Below are positions 1 through 5,903 of a DNA stretch of 7,313 bases, one piece after another; within the stretch, counting starts at the first letter, position 1, and each line of letters begins with the position of its first letter. The position numbers and the translations under genes were made by a program. A model generated the notes under the pieces. The model was not told where the DNA came from. It did no database searches and worked only from the letters and a program-made list of their open reading frames with translations. Source of the DNA: Actinomycetes bacterium. Lineage in GTDB: Bacteria > Actinomycetota > Acidimicrobiia > Acidimicrobiales > Microtrichaceae. The DNA is taken from positions 1 to 7,313 of the forward strand of contig JAFAFN010000060.1 of assembly GCA_023423475.1 (NCBI GenBank). Direction: 5' to 3'.

Positions 1-83
1 GGATGGACATCTGCATCGGGGGAGCCTGCGCCGTACGACATGGTAAGCGAGCCTAACAACCCGGCTGCGACCTGTGCGACGCG

Positions 84-112
84 TTGCCCGTCGAGCCGCT
101 CCGGACTACAAC
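84..112 (+). promoter_or_regulatory. Candidate promoter of the racemase gene
   Basis: TTGCCC at 84-89 and TACAAC at 107-112 are separated by 17 bp; each matches four of six sigma-70 consensus positions. Transcription would begin near 119, leaving a leader of about 16 nt before the ATG at 135, with no recognisable Shine-Dalgarno sequence in it. The call rests on pattern only. In GC-rich DNA such matches occur by chance, so treat it as a hypothesis. Confidence 0.33.
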
Positions 113-113
113 C

Positions 114-130
114 GGCGTCGTGACGACGCC
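114..130. promoter_or_regulatory. Perfect 8-1-8 inverted repeat, possible operator
   Basis: GGCGTCGT (114-121) and ACGACGCC (123-130) are exact reverse complements around a single G at 122. The repeat lies between the candidate -10 element and the racemase ATG, over the predicted transcription start. A dimeric repressor could sit here, or the transcript could fold on itself next to the start codon. No cognate regulator can be named from the window. Confidence 0.35.
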
Positions 131-134
131 ATCG

Positions 135-824
135 ATGCGAACGATCGGACTGCTCGGCGGGATGAGCTGGGAGAGCTCGATCGAGTACGAGCGTCTCATC
201 AACGAGGGGGTCCGTGCCCGGCTCGGCGGCGTGCACTCCGCCGACCTGATCGTCCGCAGCTACGACTTCGCCCGCATCGAGGAGCTGCAGGCCAGCGGAC
301 GCTGGGGCGACGCCGGTGCGCTGCTGGCGGCGGACGCGGTGCGGCTCCAGGACGCCGGGGCCGAGCTCGTCCTGCTGTGCACCAACACGATGCACGTCGT
401 CGCACCTGCGATCGAGGCGGCGCTCGACGTCGAGTTCCTGCACCTCGGTGATGCAACGGCCCGGGCGGCGCTGGCGGCAGGCGTGTCGACGGTCGGCCTG
501 CTCGGGACCCGCTACACGATGGAGCAGAACTTCTACGTCGGCCGCCTCCAGGCGCACGGGCTCGAGGTGCTGGTGCCCGACGAGCCGGATCGGACGGTGG
601 TGCACGACGTCATCTACGAGGAGCTCGTCCGGGGTGAGCGCCGCGAGGCATCGCGCCGTGCGTACCTCGAGATCATCGACCGCCTCGTCGCCCGTGGTGC
701 CACCGGCGTCATCGCGGGGTGCACCGAGATCGAGCTGCTCGTCGGCCCCGACGACGTCGAGGTGCCGTTCTTCGCCACCACCGCGCTGCACGCCGCGGCA
801 GCCGTCGAGGCCGCGCTCAGCTGA
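135..824 (+). CDS. Aspartate/glutamate racemase family amino acid racemase (YgeA-like)
   Basis: Probable PLP-independent cytosolic amino acid racemase that swaps the alpha-proton with two cysteines. The 229-residue protein is the usual size for the YgeA group (about 230). Family signatures are complete: N-terminal LLGGMSWESS at 6-15, LGGVHSADL at 30-38, first catalytic Cys82 in CTNTMH, LLGTRYTME at 122-130, and second catalytic Cys196 in GCTEIELL. The C-terminal TTALHA (215-220) also fits. I chose ATG 135 because MRTIGLLGG is the normal family N-terminus; an in-frame TTG at 84 would add 17 residues that look like untranslated DNA. No Shine-Dalgarno sequence is evident, so the mRNA may be nearly leaderless. 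The gene is monocistronic as far as can be seen. YgeA-type enzymes are known to be broad (for example homoserine), so aspartate or glutamate should not be assumed as substrate. It is not MurI: the motifs follow the aspartate racemase branch. Confidence 0.93.
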   Translation: MRTIGLLGGMSWESSIEYERLINEGVRARLGGVHSADLIVRSYDFARIEELQASGRWGDAGALLAADAVRLQDAGAELVLLCTNTMHVVAPAIEAALDVEFLHLGDATARAALAAGVSTVGLLGTRYTMEQNFYVGRLQAHGLEVLVPDEPDRTVVHDVIYEELVRGERREASRRAYLEIIDRLVARGATGVIAGCTEIELLVGPDDVEVPFFATTALHAAAAVEAALS

Positions 825-846
825 CTCGGACCATCAGGCGCTGAGC
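815..846 (+). terminator. Weak hairpin at the end of the racemase gene
   Basis: GCTCAGC (815-821) pairs perfectly with GCTGAGC (840-846) across an 18-nt loop; the left arm runs into the stop codon at 822-824. There is no T tract afterwards. The position right at the gene end is suggestive, but a 7-bp stem is easily found by chance in DNA of this composition. Confidence 0.22.
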
Positions 847-879
847 TCGCCGACGGCCGCACGACTCACGCGTAATTCG

Positions 880-909
880 TTGGAGGCACACGGAGCCGGT
901 CCCTAGCGT
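880..909 (+). promoter_or_regulatory. Candidate promoter for the SPFH gene
   Basis: TTGGAG (880-885) and TAGCGT (904-909) are 18 bp apart. The second fits the TAnnnT pattern of actinobacterial -10 elements, whereas the first matches the -35 consensus only in its TTG. It points toward the SPFH gene, whose start is about 315 bp downstream. A closer promoter may have been missed. Confidence 0.3.
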
Positions 910-1122
910 GACGGCGCGCTCGGCGGAGCGGTCGTGGCGGAGATCGCCGCCCCGGTCCCGCGAGTGACCCGAGCGCTCGATGGCAGGGTTCCGCCCCCAG
1001 GGTTCAACTCCCTCCTGGCGTGGCGCCCGACCGGTGGCGCTGCGGCGCGCCGGCGACGCGGTCCTGCGGGCTCCGAGCCCCCGCCGCCGAGTCGGACCGG
1101 TCGGGCACCACACGTCACCTGC

Positions 1123-1204
1123 CCGTCCACCGAGCGCACCATCCACCGACCGCACCACCCCACCGACAGCACCGTCCACCGACCGCACCGTCCACCCAGC
1201 ATCA
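1123..1204 (+). repeat. Five degenerate tandem copies of a C-rich 16-17 bp unit
   Basis: Units at 1123-1138, 1139-1154, 1155-1171, 1172-1187 and 1188-1204 all follow the pattern CCGTCCACCGACCGCA. The first, second and fourth units are 16 bp and differ from one another at one to three positions; the third and fifth are 17 bp. A shortened sixth copy may begin at 1205. The period is not a multiple of three, so this is not a coding repeat. The tract ends about 10 bp before the Shine-Dalgarno sequence of the SPFH gene. The plus strand is very C-rich and G-poor, while each unit on the minus strand carries four GG runs. Confidence 0.75.
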
Positions 1205-1213
1205 CCGCACCCA

Positions 1214-1222
1214 CGGAAGGGA
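1214..1222 (+). promoter_or_regulatory. Ribosome binding site fixing the SPFH start
   Basis: GGAAGGGAG lies 8 nt before the ATG at 1231 and is the only strong Shine-Dalgarno sequence nearby. It supports ATG 1231 over the open frame that extends upstream through the repeat tract to 934. Confidence 0.75.
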
Positions 1223-1230
1223 GCGCCGAC

Positions 1231-1983
1231 ATGACCAACCGACGACACCGACGTCTGCTCCTCACGCAGGCGGCCGTGTACGGCCACGGCTGGCAGCAGC
1301 CGCTGCGGGCCGGGGAGCGGCTGACCGTGCAGCCCTGGCAGCGCGCTGTGATCCTGCGCGACGGCGAGGTCGTCGCCGAGCTCGGTCCCGGCTCGTCGCG
1401 CCGCTGGCAGCGACGCAGCGAGGTGCGCCTGGTCGACGTCCGCCCGCGGCTGCTCGAGGTGCCGACCCAGGAGGTCCCGACCTCGGACGGCGTCCCGATC
1501 AAGGTCTCGGCGGTCGCCAGGTACGCCGTCGTCGACGCCGTCGCCCACGTGACGGCGTCCGCATCGCCCGAGGCCGAGCTGTACCTGGCGGTGCAGATCG
1601 CACTGCGAGAGGTGCTCTCGACCACGTCGGTCGACGAGCTCCTCGAGGGACGCGCCGAGATGCCGACGAACCTGCTGGGCGCGGTCCGCGTCGCCGACGA
1701 GCTCGGCGTCGCGGTCGAGCACGTCGAGATCAAGGACCTGGTCCTGCCGGCCGAGCTCAGGCGAGCTCGCGCACAGGTCCTGGTCGCCCACGCCGAGGCG
1801 CAGTGCGACCTGGAGCGCGCCCGTGGCGAGACCGCAGCGCTGCGTGCCCTGGCCAACGCCGCACGACTCGCGTCCGAGCAGCCGGCCCTGCTGCAGCTGC
1901 GTCTGCTCCAGGAGCTGGGCGCGACGGGCGGCAACACCGTGGTGCTCGGCGCCGACGCCGTCGGCGTCCCCCGCCCGCAGTGA
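1231..1983 (+). CDS. SPFH/band 7 (slipin/stomatin-like) protein without a membrane anchor
   Basis: A 250-residue protein with the band 7/SPFH fold. Family-like stretches are RAGERLTVQPWQRAVILRDG (26-45), the strand LVDVRPRLLEVPTQEVPTSD (67-86), VPIKVSAVARYAV (88-100), and VEHVEIKDLVLPAELRRA (162-179), which ends the domain and leads into an alanine/arginine-rich helix to about 230. SPFH proteins usually form membrane-associated oligomers that organise microdomains and partner with proteases. Classical slipins carry an N-terminal hydrophobic segment; here the N-terminus MTNRRHRRLLLTQAA is basic and no transmembrane segment is visible, so the protein may be cytosolic or peripheral. No NfeD-like partner gene is present. 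The start is supported by a strong Shine-Dalgarno sequence. The 3' end runs into a shared hairpin, and the gene converges with the operon to the right. The cellular role cannot be read from this context. Confidence 0.85.
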   Translation: MTNRRHRRLLLTQAAVYGHGWQQPLRAGERLTVQPWQRAVILRDGEVVAELGPGSSRRWQRRSEVRLVDVRPRLLEVPTQEVPTSDGVPIKVSAVARYAVVDAVAHVTASASPEAELYLAVQIALREVLSTTSVDELLEGRAEMPTNLLGAVRVADELGVAVEHVEIKDLVLPAELRRARAQVLVAHAEAQCDLERARGETAALRALANAARLASEQPALLQLRLLQELGATGGNTVVLGADAVGVPRPQ

Positions 1984-1985
1984 GA

Positions 1986-2019
1986 CGATCTCGGTCCGGT
2001 TCAGGCCGGACCGAGATCG
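1986..2019. terminator. Perfect 14-bp hairpin between convergent genes, probable bidirectional terminator
   Basis: CGATCTCGGTCCGG (1986-1999) is the exact reverse complement of CCGGACCGAGATCG (2006-2019), with a 6-nt loop at 2000-2005. It begins 2 nt after the SPFH stop codon. For the minus-strand operon it contains the stop codon (2001-2003, in the loop) and the last five or so codons of the hydrolase. No T tract follows on either strand, as is common for hairpin terminators of high-GC actinobacteria. The symmetry lets it act on transcripts from both sides. Confidence 0.65.
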
Positions 2020-3089
2020 CCGCGCTCGATCCCGTCGAGCGCACGGTGGACCGCGTCGAGACCCTGTGCCGCGACGTCGCGTCGCCAGGCCTCGTCGTCC
2101 ACGAAGAAGAAGTCGCGCATCTGCGATCGGATGCGATCGCCCAGCGGCGAGGTCGCGTCGCCGTGGTGGTGCAGCCAGTTGTCGGCGCGGAAGACCGTGA
2201 CACCCCCGGTGGGGTCGTGGGTCCCGAACTCGAGCACGAAGGTGTTCGAGCGCAGCGAGTCACCCGCCCACGCGTCGAAGCCCGGTCCGAGCAGCCCGTG
2301 GTCGACGGGGTTCGATCGGTCACTGCGATAGATCCAGTCGCGGAACCACTCGGCGCCAGCGACCGCCCCGGGCTCGTCGGCGTCCGCGGTCTGGAACACC
2401 GTCTGGCGACCGAGGGGACCCAGCCCCGTGTGGATGTCGAGCGCGATGGCGTCGGTCGCTCCGACGAGCTGCTCGGCCCAGATGGACTCGAGCGCACGGC
2501 GTGACCAGCTGGCATGGGTGCCGCCGAACTGCACGCCCGCCGGGTGGCTGTACTGCCCGCCGCTGATCGTCGAGAACGCGACCTCGTCGCCCACCTCCGA
2601 CCACCACGCCAGCAGCTCGTCGAGGAACGACAGGTCGTCGGGATCGAGCTCGTGCGGGTTGAGGATGGGGTCGAGCGCTGCGTAGCCCGGGTTGGCCGGG
2701 AGGTCCGGCCCATCGACGAAGTTGCGGTTCACGTCGATGTTGTCGTGGTCGACCCGACGGCTCCACGCATGGCCGTAGGGGTTCACGGAGTGGATCAGCA
2801 CCACGGCCAGGTCGGATGCCAGCTGCTCGAGACGACCCGACTCGACCAGCAGGTGCTGCAGACCGCTGCCCGCGTGCCCCTCGACGCCGTGCACGCCAGA
2901 GGAGATCACCACCACCTTCGACGCAGCACCGACGGGCGCGCCGAAGCGTGCGACGTCGGTCGCGAGCGGCCCGCCGTCGGGGCCGAGCAGCGGATGGGAC
3001 ACCGACGACAGGGTGGCGCCGTGGCGCTCCGCGTCGGCGAGGAACCTGGCTCGTTCGTCGCGGTGGTCCGCGGCGCGCGGGATCATCAT
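2001..3089 (-). CDS. DUF2817 family zinc-dependent carboxypeptidase/deacylase-like hydrolase
   Basis: A 362-residue protein of the DUF2817 family, a branch of the M14 carboxypeptidase/aspartoacylase fold. Expected metal and catalytic motifs are visible: His67 and Glu70 in SGVHGVEGHAGSG, the NRNF motif at 121-124, His220 in LDIHTGLGP as the third zinc ligand, and Glu287 in VLEFGTHDP as the likely general base. No signal peptide or membrane segment is seen, so it is probably cytosolic. Members of the superfamily hydrolyse C-terminal peptide bonds or N-acyl groups of amino acids; the exact substrate of DUF2817 proteins is not settled. Last gene of the three-gene operon. Its ATG (3089-3087) overlaps the TGA of the amidohydrolase (ATGA, 4 nt), and AGGAG at 3098-3102 lies 8 nt upstream, which selects this ATG over the adjacent in-frame one at 3086. 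Context suggests a late amide- or peptide-cleaving step. Confidence 0.9.
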   Translation of the reverse strand: MMIPRAADHRDERARFLADAERHGATLSSVSHPLLGPDGGPLATDVARFGAPVGAASKVVVISSGVHGVEGHAGSGLQHLLVESGRLEQLASDLAVVLIHSVNPYGHAWSRRVDHDNIDVNRNFVDGPDLPANPGYAALDPILNPHELDPDDLSFLDELLAWWSEVGDEVAFSTISGGQYSHPAGVQFGGTHASWSRRALESIWAEQLVGATDAIALDIHTGLGPLGRQTVFQTADADEPGAVAGAEWFRDWIYRSDRSNPVDHGLLGPGFDAWAGDSLRSNTFVLEFGTHDPTGGVTVFRADNWLHHHGDATSPLGDRIRSQMRDFFFVDDEAWRRDVAAQGLDAVHRALDGIERGDLGPA

Positions 3090-4687
3090 CGGTGGGGCTC
3101 CTGGTGTTCGATGTGGCCTGCGACCACGGTCATGTGCACGTCGATGCCTGCGGAACGATCCGACGGGGTGGTCGGATCGTCCGAGAGCACCACGAGGTCG
3201 GCCCGGTGGCCGACCGCCAGCCGACCGAGCCGGTCCTCGGTGGACCGTGCCCGGGAACCTCCGGTGGTGTACATCGCCAGTGCCTCGGCGCCGGTGATCG
3301 CCTGCTCGGGGGACACCGGGCGGTCGACCGCGGCGGCCATCGCCGCGAGCACGTCGGTCGACTCGATCGGCGCGTCGGAGGATCCGGCGACGGTCGCACC
3401 GGCGTCGAACAGGTCGCGGAACGGATACACCCTCCCGACCCGCTCTCCGAGGCGAGCGCTCAGCCACCGTTGCTCGCTCCGCAGGCTGATCGGTTGCACG
3501 ACGGCGGTCACGCCGAGCTCGGCGAATCGCTCGACCGCGCCGGGCGTGAGCACCGACGCGTGCTCGATGCGATGGCGGTGCGGGCCGGGGTGTCGGGTGA
3601 TCGCGGCGGCGAGCAGGTCGAGCGCCTGGTCGTTCGCACGGTCGCCGATGGCGTGGATGCAGACCTGCAGTCCCTCGGTGTGCGCTTCGATGACCCGCTC
3701 GGCGGCCTCGCCGGCGTCGATCGTCGACATGCCGCTCGTGGACCGATCGTCGCTGAAGGGATGGTGCATGCACGCCGTACGCCCGCCGAGCGTGCCGTCG
3801 AGGAACAGCTTCACGGCATCGACACGCCGTCCGCGAGCAGGGTCGTGCAGCGGCCCGCCGCGTGCGTCTCGCACCGCCTGCAGGTCCGGTGCGATCAGGA
3901 TCGTCTGCACGTCGAAGGGGACCTGTTCCACGAAGATCGACCAGGCGATCGACTCGAGCGAGCCGGCCTCGCCGCTCGGTCCCTCCGGGGTCGTCTGGCA
4001 GATCGCGCTCAACGCCGTCACCCCTTGGCGCAGCAGCCGGTCGCGCCAGCCGACGAGACCGGCCTCGAGATCCTCGAGCGTCGGTGCTGGCAGGAGGGCG
4101 AGCAGCGGCTCGACCGCCCGTTCACGAGCGAGGCCGGTGGGCACGCCGACGCGGTCCCGTTCGACTCGGCCCCCGGCCGGGTCGCTGCCGGGCGCCGCGA
4201 GCCCGGCGGCGACGTAGGCGGTGCTGGACGCGACCGCGTGGTGGCCGTCGCGTCGGATCAGCACGACCGGCCGCCCACCCCCGGCCGCCTCGAGCTCGTC
4301 CGCGTCGGGCAGCCGTCGCTCGGCGAGCAGGTCGTCGTCGAGCTGGAAGCCGATGATCGCCTGCGCCTCCGGCGTGCGAGCGGCTTGGTCGGCGACGGCG
4401 TCGAGCACGTCCGCGATCGACCGGCACCCGTCGAGCACCAGCTGTCGCTCGAAGACGCACATGACCAGCGGGTGCACGTGGGCGTCCACGAACCCGGGGC
4501 ACAGCGTCGTGCCGGTCAGGTCGACGACCTCGTGGTCGTGTGGCAACACCGCGGCACAGTGCTCGTCGGGACCCACTGCGACGATCCGGTCGCCGATGGT
4601 CGCGACCGACGTGCCCGCCGGTGCGCGGTCGGGCGTCAGGACCTGGGCGCCGCGGTAGCGGCGCGGTGGTGCTGCTGTTCGAGTCAC
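3086..4687 (-). CDS. YtcJ/NfdA-type metal-dependent amidohydrolase
   Basis: A 533-residue amidohydrolase-superfamily enzyme of the YtcJ group, which includes N-substituted formamide deformylase. Layout: a small N-terminal beta domain (YRGAQVLTPD, IGDRIVAVG), the TIM barrel, and a closing beta domain ending in GHRADLVVLSDDP (493-505). Metal-binding residues are complete: His70 and His72 in GFVDAHVH, Lys293 in AVKLFLDGTL as the candidate bridging lysine, His345 in CIHAIGDR, His376 in RIEHASVL, and catalytic Asp438 in GSSDAP. The length is typical. The family cleaves C-N bonds in amides, formamides or cyclic amides, and specificity varies widely, so the substrate is open. No signal peptide. The start is GTG 4687, which overlaps the preceding stop codon as GTGA. 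No strong Shine-Dalgarno sequence precedes it, consistent with translational coupling. A longer frame continues upstream but only as antisense or shadow reading inside the neighbouring gene. Confidence 0.92.
   Translation of the reverse strand: MTRTAAPPRRYRGAQVLTPDRAPAGTSVATIGDRIVAVGPDEHCAAVLPHDHEVVDLTGTTLCPGFVDAHVHPLVMCVFERQLVLDGCRSIADVLDAVADQAARTPEAQAIIGFQLDDDLLAERRLPDADELEAAGGGRPVVLIRRDGHHAVASSTAYVAAGLAAPGSDPAGGRVERDRVGVPTGLARERAVEPLLALLPAPTLEDLEAGLVGWRDRLLRQGVTALSAICQTTPEGPSGEAGSLESIAWSIFVEQVPFDVQTILIAPDLQAVRDARGGPLHDPARGRRVDAVKLFLDGTLGGRTACMHHPFSDDRSTSGMSTIDAGEAAERVIEAHTEGLQVCIHAIGDRANDQALDLLAAAITRHPGPHRHRIEHASVLTPGAVERFAELGVTAVVQPISLRSEQRWLSARLGERVGRVYPFRDLFDAGATVAGSSDAPIESTDVLAAMAAAVDRPVSPEQAITGAEALAMYTTGGSRARSTEDRLGRLAVGHRADLVVLSDDPTTPSDRSAGIDVHMTVVAGHIEHQEPHR
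3098..3102 (-). promoter_or_regulatory. Ribosome binding site of the DUF2817 gene
   Basis: AGGAG on the minus strand, inside the end of the amidohydrolase gene and 8 nt before ATG 3089. It shows that the overlapping start can be initiated directly as well as by coupling. Confidence 0.7.
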
Positions 4688-5874
4688 GACGAGAGCACGA
4701 TCGGCGCGGCGATCAGGTGGTCGTCGAGCGCGTCGCGGTCGACCTCGACCCCGAAGCCGGGCCCGGTCGGGACCAGGATGTGGCCGTCGACGACGTCGCA
4801 GCGCTCGTGCACGAGGTGCTGCTCGAACATGACGTCGCCGGCGAGCTCGACCGCATGTCCCAGTCGGTCGGCCCGTGCTGCGGCGATGTGCACGTGCGTG
4901 GCGGTGCCGAGTCCGAGCGGTTGGTTGTGGATGATCGTGCCGAGCCCCCGGGCGGCGCCGTAGTCGATCGCCCGCAGCGCGCCGGTGACCCCGCCGGGCC
5001 GCTCCGCGTTGATGCCGACGACGCCGCAGCCACCGGCGTCGATGAGCGCCACGAGCTCGCCCATCGAGAAGAAGCCCTCGTGCAGGAACACGGGGACGTC
5101 GGTGCGGCGCGCGACCTCGACCATGCCGAGCAGGTCGCCGATGGGCAGCGGCTGCTCCGCGGCGTCGATGCCGTACGGCTCGATCGCCCGGATCGCTCGC
5201 ACGGCGCCGGCCCAGTCGTAGGCCTGGTTGTAGTCGACCCGGATCCGCAGCTCGTCGCCGCAGCGCTCGCGCACCGCCGCGATCGTCGCCCGGTCGGCCG
5301 CCACCCCCGTGCCGAGCTTGATGCGGACCGTCCCGTAGCCGGCACCGCGGTAGCCGTCGCAGATCGCCGCAACGTCGTCGGGCGCGGCGAGCGGCACCAG
5401 CCCGCACAGCGGGATGCGGTCGACCGCGGCGCCACCGATGAGGTCGTGCACCGGCCGGCCGATCTGGCGGGCGGCCAGGTCGTGGCAGGCGACGTCGAGC
5501 AGCGCCTTGGCCATCTCGTTGCGCGCCACGTTGCGATCCGATCTCGCCGCGAGGGCCTGGGTCGCCACCGGATCCGACCCGAGCACGTAGCGCCCGAGGT
5601 GGTGCTCGATCGCCGAGGCCATGTCGAGGTTCGACACGCCGCTCTCGGGCAGCCACACGTAGCTCTCGCCCCAGCCCTCGTTGCCGTCGCCGTCCACGAG
5701 GCGGCAGAACAGGAAGTCCGCCTCGAGCCAGGGCTCCTCGGCGGGGATGGCCATGCCCAGTCCGTTGTCGCTCTCGGCCATCGCGCCCCTGGCGATCGAC
5801 GACAGCGGCACCCGAGCGGCGAACAGCTCGAGGGACTGGACCACACGCTCCGGCGGATGTACTGAACGTTCCAT
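4684..5874 (-). CDS. Mandelate racemase/muconate lactonizing enzyme family protein (enolase superfamily)
   Basis: A 396-residue enolase-superfamily enzyme: N-terminal capping domain (about 13-140), then a TIM barrel carrying the active site. The three Mg2+ ligands are Asp214 (IRVDYNQ), Glu240 (DAAEQPLP) and Glu266 (FLHEGFFS). Their spacings of 26 and 26 residues equal those of Pseudomonas putida mandelate racemase (195, 221, 247). Aligning by hand, His316 corresponds to the racemase His297 and Glu343 to Glu317. The normal Lys-x-Lys is Arg184-Ile-Lys186, and Asn289 occupies the position of Asp270. The reaction is therefore probably alpha-proton abstraction from a carboxylate followed by elimination or a one-base reaction; the substrate is unknown. 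First gene of the operon, overlapping the amidohydrolase start by 4 nt. I chose ATG 5874 because a -10 element at 5892-5887 places transcription start near 5880. ATG 5886 lies upstream of that point and lacks a Shine-Dalgarno sequence; GTG 5844 is another possibility. Confidence 0.88.
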   Translation of the reverse strand: MERSVHPPERVVQSLELFAARVPLSSIARGAMAESDNGLGMAIPAEEPWLEADFLFCRLVDGDGNEGWGESYVWLPESGVSNLDMASAIEHHLGRYVLGSDPVATQALAARSDRNVARNEMAKALLDVACHDLAARQIGRPVHDLIGGAAVDRIPLCGLVPLAAPDDVAAICDGYRGAGYGTVRIKLGTGVAADRATIAAVRERCGDELRIRVDYNQAYDWAGAVRAIRAIEPYGIDAAEQPLPIGDLLGMVEVARRTDVPVFLHEGFFSMGELVALIDAGGCGVVGINAERPGGVTGALRAIDYGAARGLGTIIHNQPLGLGTATHVHIAAARADRLGHAVELAGDVMFEQHLVHERCDVVDGHILVPTGPGFGVEVDRDALDDHLIAAPIVLSS

Positions 5875-5903
5875 CCCTTGAACCATAGAGTACGAAGATG
5901 TTC
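5864..5903. promoter_or_regulatory. GAAC/GTTC half-site cluster, candidate regulator operator
   Basis: The 8-bp palindrome GAACGTTC at 5864-5871 is followed by GAAC at 5880-5883 and GTTC at 5900-5903, giving four related half-sites in 40 bp. They flank the -10 elements of both divergent genes. The arrangement would suit a dimeric RpiR-type regulator acting on the operon and on itself. This is pattern-based: part of the region is coding if the first or second ATG of the operon is used. Confidence 0.4.
5886..5892. promoter_or_regulatory. Shared divergent -10 element
   Basis: TAGAGTA reads TAGAGT on the plus strand (5886-5891) and TACTCT on the minus strand (5892-5887), so both strands match the actinobacterial -10 pattern TAnnnT. 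On the plus strand the last base is 7 nt before ATG 5898, exactly the geometry of a leaderless transcript for the regulator. On the minus strand transcription would start near 5880, 6 nt before ATG 5874. -35 elements are poor; CTGAAC at 5862-5867 with an 18-bp spacer is the best plus-strand candidate. Confidence 0.5.

Larger units (their letters stand above)
825..1230. other. 406-bp non-coding region between racemase and SPFH gene
   Basis: No convincing gene is seen on either strand. Open frames cross it, but they encode arginine- and proline-rich low-complexity peptides without family resemblance, as expected of GC-rich non-coding DNA. Contents recognised: a weak hairpin at the left edge, a candidate promoter at 880-909, an 8-bp direct repeat CAGGGTTC at 984-991 and 998-1005, the 16-17 bp repeat tract at 1123-1204, and the ribosome binding site of the next gene. 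If the promoter is real, the SPFH transcript has a leader of about 315 nt. Confidence 0.6.

Noticed and set aside
84..134. Upstream TTG start for the racemase
   Set aside because: The 17 extra residues precede the normal family N-terminus MRTIGLLGG and overlap the candidate promoter and inverted repeat.
998..1014. tRNA T-arm-like sequence with a TTCAACT loop
   Set aside because: Only four stem pairs form, there is no matching 5' acceptor strand about 70 nt upstream, and no D or anticodon arm or CCA was found.
1123..1204. CRISPR array
   Set aside because: Units are 16-17 bp and directly abutting, with no spacers and no cas genes.
934..1230. N-terminal extension of the SPFH protein through the repeat tract
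   Set aside because: The peptide is low-complexity Arg/Pro/His, the repeat period does not keep frame, and a strong Shine-Dalgarno sequence precedes ATG 1231.
817..1937. Minus-strand open frames opposite the SPFH gene
   Set aside because: No recognisable domain, no ribosome binding site, and they span the repeat tract and non-coding region.
2514..4963. Long plus-strand open frames opposite the operon (2514-4217 and 2816-4963)
   Set aside because: They are antisense shadows typical of GC-rich genes: compositionally biased, without family motifs, and opposed by complete enzymes.
5875..5886. ATG 5886 as start of the enolase-family gene
   Set aside because: No Shine-Dalgarno sequence, and the best -10 element directly abuts it so transcription would begin after it. 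Not fully excluded.
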